Shown: positions 1-13,497, counted from the first letter of the stretch. The stretch: DNA of 64,000 nucleotides from Alligator mississippiensis (GCF_030867095.1 NC_081826.1:42324001-42388000), one strand, 5' to 3'. The notes: generated from the letters alone by a model not told the origin. Made by a program: numbers and translations.

Positions 1-807
1 CCTAGAGAGTTATACACAGCTCTGACCTTCCCTGTACCATGTCCCATGACTCACAGATGGCATCCAGATTATTATCTCTATCCTGGCCCCTAACTTCAGC
101 CTTTTTCATTGGGCTCTGTGCCCCACACTCATACTGGGACTCCTTGCTCCTCATACACAATCGGGCTCCTAGCCACTTGGCTCCTTGCCTTTCACTAGGC
201 TCCATGCCTCTCACACACACTCTGGGCTCCTTGCCTCTCACTAGGTTTCATGCCCCTCATTAGGCTCTATGCCCCTTCCAGGTTCTGAGCTCCTTGACCC
301 TCACTCATTCTGGGCTCCTTGCTCCACTCTGGACCCCATTGGTCCTGCTGACCTTCTTGCCAGGTTACCCACTAGGTTGTGGAGGCTGATGCTATAAGGC
401 ACCCCATACTCACTTTTCACTAGGGTGGCAACTGGTGTTGCATTTCCTGGAGACCACCCCACTATGAGAAGTCCCACCACACCATCCATCCCTAGAAGAG
501 TATAGTTTTAGGTCATGCCCCAGGACCAGGAACCTCCTCCATCCCCATAGTTCCTGCCCTGTACCTCCAAGACGTTAAGTGAGCAGCAGCTCCAGCCAGA
601 TGATGTTCCCCCTCCGGCTGCTTGCAGCAAACTGCTGGCTCCTCTGCTCAGGCCTGCTCTTATTCCTAGCAGCTGAGCCCTCTTCCTCAATCAGGTAGTC
701 TCCTGCTGGCCTTGTGATGCCTGACTGGGGAGTGCAGCCACCTGCTGGCTGCTCTGCTGCTTGATTTAAGCCCTAAAAGTGGCAGGCACCAAAGGTGCTC
801 TGCCACA
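1..807 (-). mobile_element. LTR of an endogenous retrovirus-like element (fossil)
   Basis: Read on the minus strand, this begins at 807 with TGTGGCAGAGCAC and runs off the left edge of the window. It matches by eye the LTRs at 13509-14416 and 37669-38737: the same first bases, the same TGCCACTTTAAGGG-like stretch, and the same motif around CCAGGAAATGC and CCAGTGAAAG. About the last 100 bases of the LTR probably lie outside the window. No internal retroviral region is visible. It is an old, non-coding fossil. Whether it is a solo LTR or one LTR of a longer copy cannot be told here. Confidence 0.7.
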
Positions 808-3416
808 TTTACTATGTATTGTTCAACAAAATAATATATGTAAAACTAATGGGAATAAACTGACTTGAATCAATTCAGGATGAAAGTTTGACAAAGATTT
901 CTAAGTGTTAGAGCAAGGAGGTTCAAAACCAACTTTGCAATAGGATAGTGGTAGCCAAAAACTTGGTATAAGTGTAGGGGTGAGAGGGACTCCTTCTGAG
1001 TCTCTAACTCTCATCCTATAATGTTGTTCATAAACATCTAATGAACATCTCTTTTGATTGGAAGACTCCCATTTCATCTAATATACTGTAGAGAAAATGT
1101 ATGTTATTACTATTAAACTGTCTTGCTGGCATATGGGTAGCTGGGTCTGGGGCCACCTGGGGATCAAGGTGCTGGCAGGATCAGGATGGCTGAACAGGAT
1201 CCAAGGACAAACCGAGTTAGGAAGACAGGATGTCAATCCAAGAGTGAGGTTAGGTTATCCTGGAGGCTTCAGGCCAGCTTGGATCAAGCTAGGCAATCAT
1301 CCATAGGGAGGCAACGTGGGATGAGCAGCTGTGTTGGCCAGGCTAAGGCCCTGAGTTTGAAGCTATGACCTGACAAAAACTTAATGTATAGATTCCTATA
1401 TTAAACATCTTCCTTCTATGTTTCATTAGAAATCTCATGAGAAGATCCTGTAGTAATGCGATGCAGTCAATTAATCTCAAGCACTAGTCATGTCTGCTGT
1501 AGTTTAGGTTACAAAAAAATATTTTATAAGCCCCTATTTTTAACCACTCAGAACTTTCCAAAATATTTATCCTTTGGACTGATATTTCCCATGTTTTAGC
1601 CCTGCCTAAAAGTTTGTGGTTTTGTTTTTGTTTTTTAGTTGCAGCAAAATCTATGGTTTTTATTTATGAGGAAATGGAAGAAATACACTTTTCATTTGCA
1701 GAAATATTCAATGTGCTAACTACTTTTTTGTGGCTGGAATAAAAACGGCCAGTGTTTGAAATCTGAAACTTTGCTTGCAAATAGCCCATAGTGAGAAATT
1801 TCTTGGTTTGGCTTGGGGGAGGGTGGGGGTTGAAAATAAAGTAATAAAAAATCATAAATGATTAAAATTTCTTCTCAGTATGCTAACTAGGCAAGAGCTC
1901 GGATTTTTGTAGATATTTTGCCCAGTTCACTCTGAGCTAGATCCACACTCCATCTGTGAGCCTTTTCCCTGACTTCAGTGTGCTTTGGAGCAGGCCCTTT
2001 AAGACATCACTGCCTATTCTCCTACTCCGCCTGGCAGACCCACATTCTGGTGCAGAGACAGTTAATATGAGGGACACTTGGGGTCATATCTTGCCACACA
2101 CCCAGTTCAGTGGAATTGTCAAATATATTCATCTGAGCTTATAATAGAAGGCAAAACATAACCCTTCCTTTCCATCAGAGGTAAAACATGCATTATGCAT
2201 TGGGAAATCCAGTTGATCATCCCTCTAGAGTCAGGTAAATATAAAATGTTACGTTTCTGAGTTGACAGAATCACATGCTCTACATTCACTTTCCACGGGG
2301 GAAATGCTGTGTAGAGTCAGGCCCACTGACTTTGGCCTGCATACAAACAAGAAGGAGTGAGGGATATGGCCTTTACAAAAATACTAACCACATTCTCTGG
2401 AGACTAATCCATGATCATACCTAATCCAAAGATCATGTTCAAACTTTCCAGGACAAATCTCAGATTTGTGCAAGTTTATTACATTGTCCTTGAATGTTTC
2501 AAAATCACCCTTTTCAATGACATAGTAAATTGTTTCCTAGATGAACCCCAAGACAGCATACAAGCCTCCCTCTTTCATTTGTATGCTGTTGGCTTTGTGC
2601 AAACGATGTTGGCTTTGCGGTTTTGTGAAATGAACTCATTTATCACTGAATAAATGATGATGATACCACCACACTTTGCTTATGTCAGATGCCTCACAGC
2701 TGTCTGATGAGACAGATTTTTAGTTTCTCTGGCAAGGCTTCATTGAAGGCACAATGCTAAAGATGAAAGGTCAGTTTTATTTAATGGATGAAAACAATGA
2801 GTAGCAGATTAAACTAGCTTTCTGGTAAACGGTGCCATTACATTCCAGTAAATAATGTCATGAATTACTTGATGAATAACATAAGTTGTAGGATAAAGAA
2901 GATACTCATTAAGCAATGGAAAACTAGGGATCTCTATAAACTCAAATATGTCTTTAGTTTTCTTTTTCCCTACAATCTAGGCCTTGAAACATTTACCAGC
3001 AGGCCATTTTAGCTAGGCTAAATAATAAAAACAGTGGACAAGTTTCAGCTAAAAACAAACCTGTAGAAATAATACAACTTAAGCAGTGTCATTTTTTATA
3101 TCTTTTCTTTCAGGCATATGAATTTATGTAAAATATGCAATCTTTCTGTTTACTAAAGAGCTTCTTCCCCAGGAATACACTCAACATGCCATTAGTAGTT
3201 TACCTTTCCTTAAACTTTACACAACAGTATTTTATAGAAAAAATTCTGATTGTATGTGAAATCTTGAGTATCCTTCCTGCTAGCAAATACACATGGAAAG
3301 TTCCTTTACAGACGAAGGCACTATCTGCAGTCTCCTACCCAGTGGAAATACAGATGATATGGTTATTATTAAATCGTGACAAATAAAGCAAGTATATTAA
3401 TATATAGTATAAAGAG
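808..3416. other. No gene seen; AT-rich single-copy DNA
   Basis: No reading frame with a recognisable domain, no splice-bounded exon and no RNA gene is apparent. A short GC-richer island at about 1120-1365 looks repeat-derived but I could not assign it. The rest is AT-rich sequence without clear repeats. Confidence 0.6.
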
Positions 3417-3500
3417 CCCAGTCCTGTTTCCCTTGCACAAGAAATCCCACAGAAATCACTGGGAGTGCTGATGCACATAAAGGCACGTGCATAAATAAGT
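3417..3500. repeat. Old palindromic amniote repeat, fragment
   Basis: It contains AAATCCCACAGAAATCACTG followed by GGGAGTGCTG, resembling the ACTGAAGTCAATGGAGT core of a self-complementary repeat seen in amniote genomes. Similar cores lie near 12690, 18600, 23970, 43640 and 58220. The copy is diverged and its ends are uncertain. Confidence 0.4.
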
Positions 3501-5559
3501 AAAAGCATTCTGAGGTAGCAACTTTCAAATAACTTTATTTTGGAGATGGGCAAACACTGGAAAATCTGAGCCAAGCAGTAAGGTCCAGACTAGCCTTCCA
3601 ACAGACACAATGAGGAAAGAAACTTGACTTGTTTTACAATGGATCTTGATAAATTTGTCACCGGGGTTATATGAAATGGTTGCTACAATAGCAGGGGACT
3701 TGACCTCATGCCCCCAGGAAGTTCCTCCTATGCTCTGTTCCTACGTGTGACTGCTGAAGTGATCTTTCATTCAGTCATGTTTTTGCCCACTTTAATTTGC
3801 TTCTTAGCAAAGACTTTTACAAACGGCTTACTCTTTACACAAGCGTTTGAGGAATGGCTGTTTTCTGCGTGAATACCTGCAATCCACAGAAAATGAAAGT
3901 GGTTTGCACAGATGGTTATTTGCTCTTCAATCCAGATGTTTCCTACCCCTATTTATTTATAAAGTTTCAATCATCTGAAGAGGGAATAGAAATAAAGAAA
4001 TGTCATATAATTTACAAAGCCAATCACCCACTATGAATAATGAATTAAAGTGAACAGTTTGCAGATAACCGGAAAGCCAAAATATTGTTGTCCTTTGGCT
4101 ATATAATTGTAAATTCTGAGGTCTTGTGACACCTCATTTTCCATTGTTATAGCAATTGGTGCTACAGTGCATTTTATGTCAAAATAAACAGTTGCAACTG
4201 GCCACACATAACAACAATACTCTCCATTCAGTCATCTCTACCCAATGTATCTTGAGTCTTTAACTGCCTTGGAATGCTCTATTTCCAACACTTCATTGCT
4301 CAAGCTCCTTGGCTGCCTAACTGGGACATCCCTAGTCCAAGCTCACAAACTGTCTCTGCCATAACATGCTCTCATACAATGGTTGCTTGAAAATTCTGAA
4401 TCATAAGTGTATCCTAACAATCCTAATCTGTTAGTGACTAATTCACAGTCAGAACAAAGGGCTACATTCACTGGGTAAATTCTTCACTGTCCTACAATAT
4501 CGGAACATACTGCAAATGAGATCAGAAGAATGCCAATCCAACAAACAAATATTTATACAACATCATTTATGGTTTCAGCACAGAGAGAACATGGAAAAAA
4601 ACACAGTCAATTTTTATAAACATTACTTGTCTCTGTCCTCAGCTCAAGAATTGCAACATATTCACTTTCTAAATTAGTTTCAATGAGAGAGAGAGAGAGA
4701 AACCTCAGAAATACACATTTTGCTATTTTGATTTATCTGGAGATCTGCTGGATAAATTAGTTTTGCAGATACATTTCTCTCCCCTAAACTAGCTTCTCTT
4801 AACAGCTCCATCTTTTTTGGTGTTGCCTAAGTAACCAAAGATTCATCACAGGAAAAGAGAATCTGCTATTTTTAATTTTTTTCTTGCTTGTTACAGCAAG
4901 GGTCTTTGTTTATTGTTTGTTTTAGATAATTTGATTATGTTTTTTCCTACAAATCCATTTGCTGGCTTCTATCCCATTAGGACATAACTGCCCTCCTTTC
5001 ATGTACTGTGTGTGTCTGACTGTTTGTATGCATGGGGAGCTTCTTCTGAATCACCTAAAAATATAAAGCTAGATCTAGGTTCTAAACATTATAGAAGGAC
5101 CTCACCCACTTTTCCTTGCAGGCATTTGCAACATGTGCCTGGTTCAGCAAATAGCCAGTGTATCATTCAAGTACCACATGGTTCTTTATAAACAACCTGT
5201 AGCAGTGGGCATTTATAAGCCACTAACAAGCTCTTTTGAGCTCTCTCTACACTCTGCTGCTCATTGATTTATCACCCACTATGCTATAATGTTATTTGTA
5301 TGAACAAAGAGAGTGGCTGCCCAGTTAGTGGGTCATGCCAGCGTAAGTTCTTAAAGCAGACCTCTCCAGGGCTCCTCCTCCCCTATGCCTTGGTCTGTCA
5401 CTCACCTAATCACTGTTCTGGAGATTTACTGATTGTTCCTGGAAGGTTATCCCCATGACTATCCTTCTTGCCTGGTTGCTTGGGCCCTCATGGATTTTGC
5501 CCTGGTCAGATACATATTGTCAAAAACAAAAATGCAATCTTAACTCAAATTAATAAATA
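3501..5559. other. No gene seen; AT-rich DNA with a (GA)n run
   Basis: No supported gene. A short GA microsatellite lies at 4685-4700. The only open frames are short and have no recognisable motif. Confidence 0.6.
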
Positions 5560-6720
5560 GGGTGGCCCACCCTTGAGTTGACAAATCTTTCTTCTCACTT
5601 CAATATTAACCAACAGCAGGTCCTCTCATAACCCAGACTAAACTTTACTTCAGCAACTGCCCCTCTTTCTAGTTTCCTGCAATTCCAGGGCCTCAGATAA
5701 TGCTGTCTGTACCCTGGATAACCAGTTTGCCTCCTTTAATGTCTTAGTTAATTACAGTCTTGTGTAACACAGTCCATGTTCTGCTCCAGCAATTCCTCCC
5801 CTTGTCTTGTTGTGCACTCAGTGGTTCTCAGAGCCCTCCCTAACAGTCCGTGCTCTGACCAGTTAATTTCTTTTCTTGGTCCATCCAGCGCTCGATGAAT
5901 CTCAGAGCCTCCTGTAACACAGTCTGTGTTCTGAATAATTGATTTCTCTCCTGGCTTTGTCCAATGTATAATGAATCTCAGAGCTTTCCTTATCACAGTC
6001 TATGCTTTGATCAAAAAAATTCTCACCTTTCCCAGTATTTAGTTGAGCACAGGGCTTCTCTTCCCACAATTTGGACTCCAATCCAACCCCTAACTTCCCT
6101 TCGGACTTCAGCTAGCTTCCACAGCTGACTTCCTTATATTCAAGTTAGGAATCAGCCCCTTGGTGATTCACTCTCTCTATTTTCCCCACTCTCTTCCTCC
6201 AGGACTAGCCTGTGGTCAGCAATGTAGGAGGCATCCCCTATTCCTTTCTAACAACAGACAACTTCCCTACCAGGTGGCAGTGATCTTGTGCAGCAGCAGT
6301 CCCAGGCTACTTCTTCCATGTTCTCCAGTGGCCGAAGTCCTCCATTCCCCTTGGCCTGTTTGTGCTTCCATGCAGACCCAAGGTAAGTCTCCCGGTCTTC
6401 CTCCTTTCCAGGGGAAGTTGAGCCACTGCCAGTGCTCACGACTGCTTCCCTCTTAAAGAGAGCTAGAACTCCCAGTGCCTCATGGGAGCCTACACTGGGC
6501 TGAAGCGTGTGGGACTGAAGTCCCTTGTTGCCAGCCTGGAATTCATCCAGGGTCAGGTTTTCAGTTCAGGCTTGCTGCTATGCAGGAGGGAGAAGGGTCT
6601 GGACTAGGCCTCCTGCTATACAACCCTATAAAGTTTTCCCAACTCCTTAGCAAGGCCCATACACTGCCAGCATGGATCCTGCAGGTTCTAGCTAACATTT
6701 GCAGGCTTTCCTCCAAATAA
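5560..6720. repeat. Unassigned repeat island, possibly an old LTR
   Basis: Base composition shifts to pyrimidine-rich, C-rich sequence unlike the AT-rich flanks, and an imperfect tandem array lies inside (5752-6055). The style resembles an LTR read on the minus strand, but no LTR ends, primer site or duplication could be fixed. Short open frames here show no domain. Confidence 0.35.
5752..6055. repeat. Imperfect tandem repeat, about 73-bp unit, four copies
   Basis: Four consecutive units start near 5752, 5824, 5897 and 5973. Each carries a variant of CTCAGAGC followed by TAACACAGTCTGTG and a TTTCT-rich half. The units are diverged (roughly 65-80% by eye), so the array is old. Confidence 0.65.
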
Positions 6721-6879
6721 TTTATTTTTGTTAAATAGTTTTATTCTCAGCATTCCAAAGGGGACCTATGACCAGATTATTTCAGCATCCTATTGTCACA
6801 TTATTATGTATATTACAGTAGAACACAAAAGAACCAACTGAGGCATACCACTGGGCTAGATGTTTGTACAAAGCCACGG

Positions 6880-7035
6880 TAAAGACTTTACAATCTAGAT
6901 AGGAGGTAAGATATATGTTATTCTTATCTAACAGATAGAAGAGGAGACTTGCTGAGAGTCATACAAGAAGTGTGTCAATGAGTCAGGAATTGGGACTGAG
7001 CCAGGAATCAAGCCCAGATGTCCTAAGGAGCAGTC
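6880..7035 (-). repeat. MIR-like CORE-SINE fragment
   Basis: The stretch AACAGATAGAAGAGGAGAC, then GAGAGTCATACAAG, then GGAATTGGGACTGAGCC and AATCAAGCCCAGATGTCC, follows the order of the minus-strand MIR consensus (ACAGATGAGGAAACTGAGG ... AAGGTCACACAG ... GGATTCGAACCCAGG). It is strongly diverged, as expected for this ancient tRNA-derived SINE. Confidence 0.65.
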
Positions 7036-7407
7036 AGTATCTTAGGGTATGGTTACGTGTTACACTTAGCACACATTATATTTATATCTTAATGAGCATC
7101 AACACAACTTTAAAAGTTTTCTGAGAGGTTGCACATTAAATACATATTGTAGTACAATGCCAGAGTTTTGGACCAGCTCTTTTGCAATCCCAGGGCCAAT
7201 ACCAAAAGTTTGGTTGATTTATTGTCAGCCCTGGGGCCAAACCAGAACTGGATCAAGGCTCTGGTGCAGTGCAGGGTCTGGGAGTGACACTAGCATAACA
7301 TAGAAGCTGGTCCCAGCCCCCACACCACACTGGCTCTTGTGCAATGTGGGGACTTGAACCTGCTCCAAGGCCATACCAGTGTCTCTTCCAGTCCCTGCAC
7401 TGCACAC

Positions 7408-8203
7408 TAGGCCTGTGCAAAGCAGCTAGTATTCGCTTCAGATTCAGCCAATTTGGGGGAGATAGTGATTCAATTTGGTGATTCAAATCACTGTCCCGAA
7501 TCAATTTGGCTGAATCTGATTCGGAGATTCGGCCACCACTGTATCAGCTGTATCTCCGAATCAAACAGGCCCCATCCCCTGCCTGCTCTCCCAGCACCAT
7601 CAATGGCTGCCCCGCATGACCCCAGGGTCCTGGCTCTTTTAAAAAAAAAGCTTCGCACTCACTGGAAACTGGCAGGCAGTGGGGTGGGTGGGTGGGAATC
7701 CCCGCTGCTCCCCACTGCCTCATGCTGTGTGGGGGGTTCTGTCACAAGCCCCCAGAAGCCCCAGTGGCTGCTGCAGCAGTCAGTGAGTACGGGGCTTTTT
7801 ATTTATTTTTTTTTAAGAGCCAGGATGCTAGTGCCAGGTGGGGCAGCCATTGACAGGGCTGAGAGAGTGGGCAGGGGTTGGGAGGCACTCAGGTGGGCTG
7901 GGGAACAGGCAGGAGATGAGGCCTGGCGGGGGTCCCCCCATGTTCCCGCTCCCTCCTCTAGCCCTCCCCCCAACCCGGCATGGAGTCCAGGTCCAGCTCC
8001 CTGAGGCAGCGAACGAGGACTATTCAAATCTCCAACTCTCTCTGAAGCTCTCTGAATCTTCTCTGAATAGATTCAGAGAGCTTCGAATTGATTTAGACCT
8101 TTTTACTGGTCTCCCAATTCGATTTGGATTCGGAGATTCAGCTGCCGAATCAGGCCAAATCTCCTCTGAATCGAATCAGTACCTGAAGCTTCGCACAGCC
8201 CTA
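7408..8203. mobile_element. Non-autonomous hAT-like DNA transposon
   Basis: The ends are imperfect terminal inverted repeats: TAGGCCTGTGCAAAGC at the left, and TAGGGCTGTGCGAAGC when the right end is read in reverse complement. The 8-bp flanks CTGCACAC (7400-7407) and CTGCACAT (8204-8211) form a target duplication with one mismatch, which is diagnostic for hAT elements. Many GATTCGG/CCGAATC motifs cluster next to both termini, the pattern expected of subterminal transposase-binding sites. The interior is GC-rich and encodes no transposase, so the long open frame across 7453-8004 is not a gene. The flanks (about 7160-7407 and 8212-8390) share CTTGAACC and CAAGGCT-type motifs and look like an older repeat that this copy entered. 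Confidence 0.85.
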
Positions 8204-9141
8204 CTGCACATGATACTTGAACTTGCAAGGCTGTGGTGGGGGTAGGGAGGAGAGGAAAGGGGTCTGACAAGGCTGTTTGTCAGGCTTTCAGCTTCCTAAC
8301 CACATTGGACCCTTGAACCAGCAAGGCTCCAGTGTGATGGAGGGGGGGATAAGAGTCCAACAAAGCTGTATCACTAATTTAAAAAAAAATAAGTCTGACT
8401 TTTATTACTTTTTCTTTTCAATCATACTTAAAAATATTAAATCCTCCAGTAGAGCTCTTCTCTCAATAACCCTAAACTGATTAAAATTACAACAGAAAAA
8501 ATTCCTATAAAACAGGAACAATAAATCATGATACTAGAACTCTAATAGGGCTTCCAACTAGAGTTTAATTTGGATACTAGTGACAGCTATGCTGAAATAT
8601 AATTGCCATTCATGGCTCTCATGTTGCTACCATAATTTTAGAAGTTAATATATTCATGATGGACAGATTTTTTTTGTTTCTTTAATCACTGAGCTAATAG
8701 AAATCACAGTGAATCCAATGGTGTGGCTTCCAAATGCTGTTGTGACATAATATCTAACTATGTTTCATGAGGGAAACAAAATGAGGTCTATTTCCATGAC
8801 AAATGGAAACACGCTTAGGGAAATAGTTTTCTGACTTGGTGTCTGTTAGTGTTTTTATGCATGTTGTTTGCAGAGCTCTGATAAAGGCCAATATGTTCAC
8901 TAGCTGAAATCTGTGGAACAAATTTAAAGCATGAGCAATTTCACTGACTTCAGAGTTGAATATGATGAGGTTGAATTTGATCCTATGCATTTACAGGAGG
9001 TGAACTCAGTGATAGAACAGGCATCTTTCCACTCTCATTTTTGTTACATAAAAGTAAAACAGAACAAAACAAAACAAGAAATAAAACAAAAACCTGTGCT
9101 CCATGTTACAAAGCAGAGGGCTGGTCTTGCTCCCACTAAAG

Positions 9142-9533
9142 CAGTGTTTCTCAACCCGTGGTTCACGACCCAAAAGTGGGTCACAAGAATACGTGAAAGG
9201 GTTACGAACAAGCTTTAAAAACGGATCAACAAACTTTAAAAACGGATTCTCCTTTAAAAGAGAAAAATATGGAAATGGTGGCTTTTCCCTTGCAGGCTGG
9301 CAGGGTTCCAGGGTTCCAGCCTGCAAGGGACTGCCTGGGGCTGTTTAGGCCCCCCTCCTCCAATGCCCCACACACACCACGTTCTCCCCCACACACCTAC
9401 CCTCTACCCCACACACTGTGGGGCTAGGGCCTGGGGGCAAGAGGCAGTGGGTCGGGAGTAAAGGGTACTAGGTTGGGACTGGCCATCAGTGATTACAAAT
9501 GGGTCCTGGTACAAAGAAGGTTGAGAACCACTG
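9142..9533. mobile_element. Non-autonomous hAT (Charlie-like) element
   Basis: It starts CAGTGTTTCTCAACC and ends GGTTGAGAACCACTG, the terminal repeats of a widespread hAT/Charlie-type group. The flanking 8-mers CACTAAAG (9134-9141) and CACTAAGG (9534-9541) are a one-mismatch target duplication. At 392 bp it is far too short for a transposase and encodes none. Confidence 0.9.
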
Positions 9534-9541
9534 CACTAAGG

Positions 9542-12500
9542 TCTATAGCAAAGCTGTCATGATCAACATGCTTGAACATATCACTTTTTAGACAGCCAGA
9601 TAGATAACCAGGTCACTGGTTCCTCCCCATTCTCTGTTCATTTTCATTCCTCTGCTTTCACTTCAAAATGTAGGGCCTTTAGAAGTTTAGAGATTTCTAT
9701 TCACTTCGAATGAAATACTTGGAAGACTACCAAACTTTCCAGTAATCCTACACTGATGAACAGTACCATAATATTCTGTAGTTCCATTGGTTTGAGAGTT
9801 GAGTAATGATACCATTTACTGTGTGGGTTTGCTTACTTTTCCTTAATATAAATTATAAATTGGAATATCCATAATGGTACAAAACATGCTATATCAATAG
9901 AATTAATTTATATTCTAATCAAATTCTAATCAATGTACAATCTCAAGTATAATTTAAAGAATTCCTACTTTTTAATCCATGAGTTTTGAAAGAGGATACT
10001 GCCTTTATAGTTCTATACCACTTGATTCCAATGTTCCATTTAGATCTTAAAATAAGAAAACAGTTTCCCCTTCCAATCTATTGTGGGGATGCTTGACCTA
10101 GATCAAAGTAATTGATCTCCAGCGCTGAACAAAAGCCACAAATCAGTATCCCATTTGGTGTATAGCAGTGTCAATATAATCTAAAAACGTTCAAGTCTAT
10201 AGACTTACTCACTACCAGAGCAAATGTACATGAAAAATTATTCAGAATACATACTGTTAGATATTACTTGTGTTTTGTTTAATCTTAAACTACTTTATAG
10301 TGAGGCTTGTTTCTGTAATTTATTCTATCATATGCTTTATGCCTGGTTGGGCTCTGCTTTCTATTTAGAATGTTAAAAAAATTAAAGGAATCAAAATAGA
10401 AATTTTGTAGCTCTGAGTGACAGCAGAAATCAGGGCTGGATGGACTGAATTATCAGATGGATCATTTTAGTAGCTTGTAAAAACCCAAAAATGTGCTGAA
10501 GGTGCAGCTGTGCTCATGGCTGAACTGCAGCATGTTATTGCTTTAATTTGACTCTGACAAATATGAACAGATTCCGATCTCGAGGCAGGAAGGTTTTCCA
10601 TCAGAGGCTGCCTTTGCTCTTGATTTGTATGCATGCCTCTAACTCTTTCTGTGGCTGTTGCTGCCAAAAGGAAAACCAGATCTACATTTCACTCAGCCTT
10701 GCATAAATAAAAATATCATTAAGAGCTATTTAAAATATGTAATATTTAAGAAATCGGGATTTAATCTTTCACAATTTATTACATTTGGCAATATATTAAA
10801 TGTGATCTATATTTTATAAATCAAGAACATATTTTTTGGAGGTGTCTGAATTTGAAACAACTTTTACCTATATTTATGATCCCATTTCCATTAGGAAATT
10901 TGCTTCTGTTTTACTGCATGCCTGTCTAAAGGAGTGACTACAGTATGTATTTCAGTCAAGTGACATATTTCCCTCTCTCTCACCATATGGAAAATACTTA
11001 TTTCTCCCTGAATGTGTCATGTTGTATTGATTAGCAATCTCAATAAACACATTATAAGGGCTTTCATTAGTTCCTGTGCTTTTGAAAAAGAAATTATTTC
11101 AAGATAGAGTGAGATGAACAATTTAATAATGCAAATGCATTGGCATTCTTGCTGTTAAAAGTATTTCAGTTAAACTGTTCATGATACCATTTAAAAACCT
11201 AATACATATAAGGAGAGGTTGATAAATTAAAAAAAAAACCCACAGTGGACTTTCAAGAGCTGTAATAGAGCCGAATTTTATAAATTCCAGATGGTCCTGC
11301 TATGATACAGAGACCTGTACCAATCTGTGTCCCACCCAAGGTCCCAAATGTGACATCAGTATGACACCTCTCTATTCCTCAAGCGGGCTATGGAAAGCAC
11401 TGTTTTTGATTTGTATACTACGCTATGTACAGAATTTATAAATTAGCAAATGAACATAGCATGCATGCCAGGTAAAGGCAGTTGCTATTTCATTAAAGCT
11501 GGCAGATGAAACCTTCAACTAGCTTAAATCCAAATAGCCAGGAGTATTTCACAATGGGGTGATTTGCATCAACTAAAAGTCTGCTCTATTGTCATAGAAA
11601 ATTTGAGAGGGATCCCCATGGCATCAGGGATTATTTTTCTGGAGAACAAGGGGACATTCAAACTGGATTTGTCTGCTAATTTGGCACCAGTAGCATATTT
11701 AGGAGTGGCAAACAGTGCACCAACCCAGGTGTTAATTTAGAGGGGGCATTGGAATGGCAGCCCTTGGAGAACCCACACCACTGTCAGCAGCAGGCATGCG
11801 TCAGTCTAGTATTTTGAAAACGGGGATGCAGATGATGAGGTGCATCATCACATAACACAACACATATTTTTCTCCAGTTAAAAAGAAACTAGAAGCTTTA
11901 CTAATATACTAGGGGCCTAGGGCTGTATGATTCATTTTACGATTGAAGCAAAAACAAATATAAGTTCATTGGAATGAGTTAAAAACAGTCTTCAGGGCTG
12001 TGAAATGGGAGCTTCATTACTAGCGGCAGTGAACAGACAGCAAATTGTATAACAAAGGATAGCTTGACTGGTGGAACATCAAGACTATTAAAATGAAGAG
12101 AAGGTTGTTAATACCTGTGGAATGAAGAGTTTAGAAGGGATCAGGAAAAATGACTCCCTCAGCGCTGCCTGACTAGAAATGCTGCTACCACTGCCAGGCA
12201 CTTCATTTTAAACTGTACATGGAGCAGGAATCAAAGGGAGTGGGTGCAAATGTACCAGTGAACCTCCCCCCCACCTTCTACCCCCCCCCCCCCCCAAGAT
12301 TCACAACTGGCTGCAGCAGCCTCTGTGAAAGGAGAAAATGCTTGGTTCCCCCCTCCTCAGTACCTGGCATCAAGAATCCTAGCAACACCTCTGTTTAGCA
12401 CTTTGTGCTGTGGTCCTATCAGATCTTGCATAAAGAGCAAGTAGGATCTATAGAAAGTGGGAATGGCAGAGGCCCTGGGCAGCAGACTCATCCCTGATAG

Positions 12501-13497
12501 GACACCAGAATGGAGGCAGGGGAACTCGAGGGGCCAACCACATGGACTGGAGTGGAGGTTGCTACTGTATCACTGGGATGTATCACTGCCAATAGCCAAA
12601 TTAACTCTCCATTAGACCTGTTGTTGCTGGGTGAGAGACTTTGGAACAAAAAGTGTCAATCTGAGGCCTGTTGAAGTCATAGAAATTTTCCCGTTGATTT
12701 CAATGGTTCTTCAAGTAGGTTCTGGCACTGAAGCAGTCCCTTTGAGTCAACTCTGAAGCAGTGCACAATGAAAATGGCATCAGTACAGGTGCTATCCTTC
12801 AAATGAAATGTAAAATCAAGGTGATGATGACTACAGCAGAGTAAATAGTTCAAAAAATATTTACCAACAAGAGTTTGAATCAGTAACACAAATTCTCTTT
12901 TCTGTTTTGTGAAATTTGTTTTAGTATTTCTAGAAAGGCTTCTAGAATAACACTGAAGTAATGTTCCCAGATTCAATATTAGTTCTCTTTTTTCATCACC
13001 CCCCCAGCCTGGATGAGCATTAACTTACCAGGCTTTCTTCTGTGTACTGAGGAAGGCCCTTTTCTACCTATGTTTGACAGATTCACAGGTTACTGCTAAG
13101 TTATACATATTCTTTTAAGAATTTTAAAATACTGCCAGAAAGTGAACTTGTGCCTCAAATGGGGAGGAAGTTCAAGCAATAGGGTCATGTATTAATCTTT
13201 TTTCATTGTATTAATCCTTCTCTGAATCTGTTGTGTCATCCCTCAACACTGTTTCATTTCTGAACAGGGATGCTGGAAAGCTGTATAGAAACTGTTTATA
13301 GTCATTCAGTTTTCCTCCATGTTTGAGATGTAAGTAAAAAGAAATTTCTGCTCATTCAGTATTGGACCATGGGATCCAGCTCTGGTAGCGTAAATATGAG
13401 CTGATTTATGGAAGTAGCTCCTTTAAGCTGTTCTAAATTGTACTAGCAAACTGACCCAGAGCAAAGTGGCCTCATGTTCTGAAGGATGGTACGTAGA
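9542..13497. other. No gene seen; AT-rich single-copy DNA
   Basis: No coding or RNA gene is supported. A run of 15 C lies at 12281-12295. A quiet AT-rich block around 11090-11190 contains the POU/octamer-like ATGCAAATGCAT and could be a conserved non-coding element, but this cannot be judged without comparison. Confidence 0.55.

Noticed and set aside
5752-6055. CRISPR-like array
   Set aside because: The units are contiguous with no distinct spacers, diverged, and in vertebrate DNA.
7453-8004. 183-residue open frame
   Set aside because: It lies inside a hAT-like element with a target duplication, has low-complexity Pro/Gly-rich composition and no domain.
11910-11960. TAGGGCTGTATGATTCATTT as a hAT terminus
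   Set aside because: It resembles the 7408 family start but no partner terminus or duplication was found.
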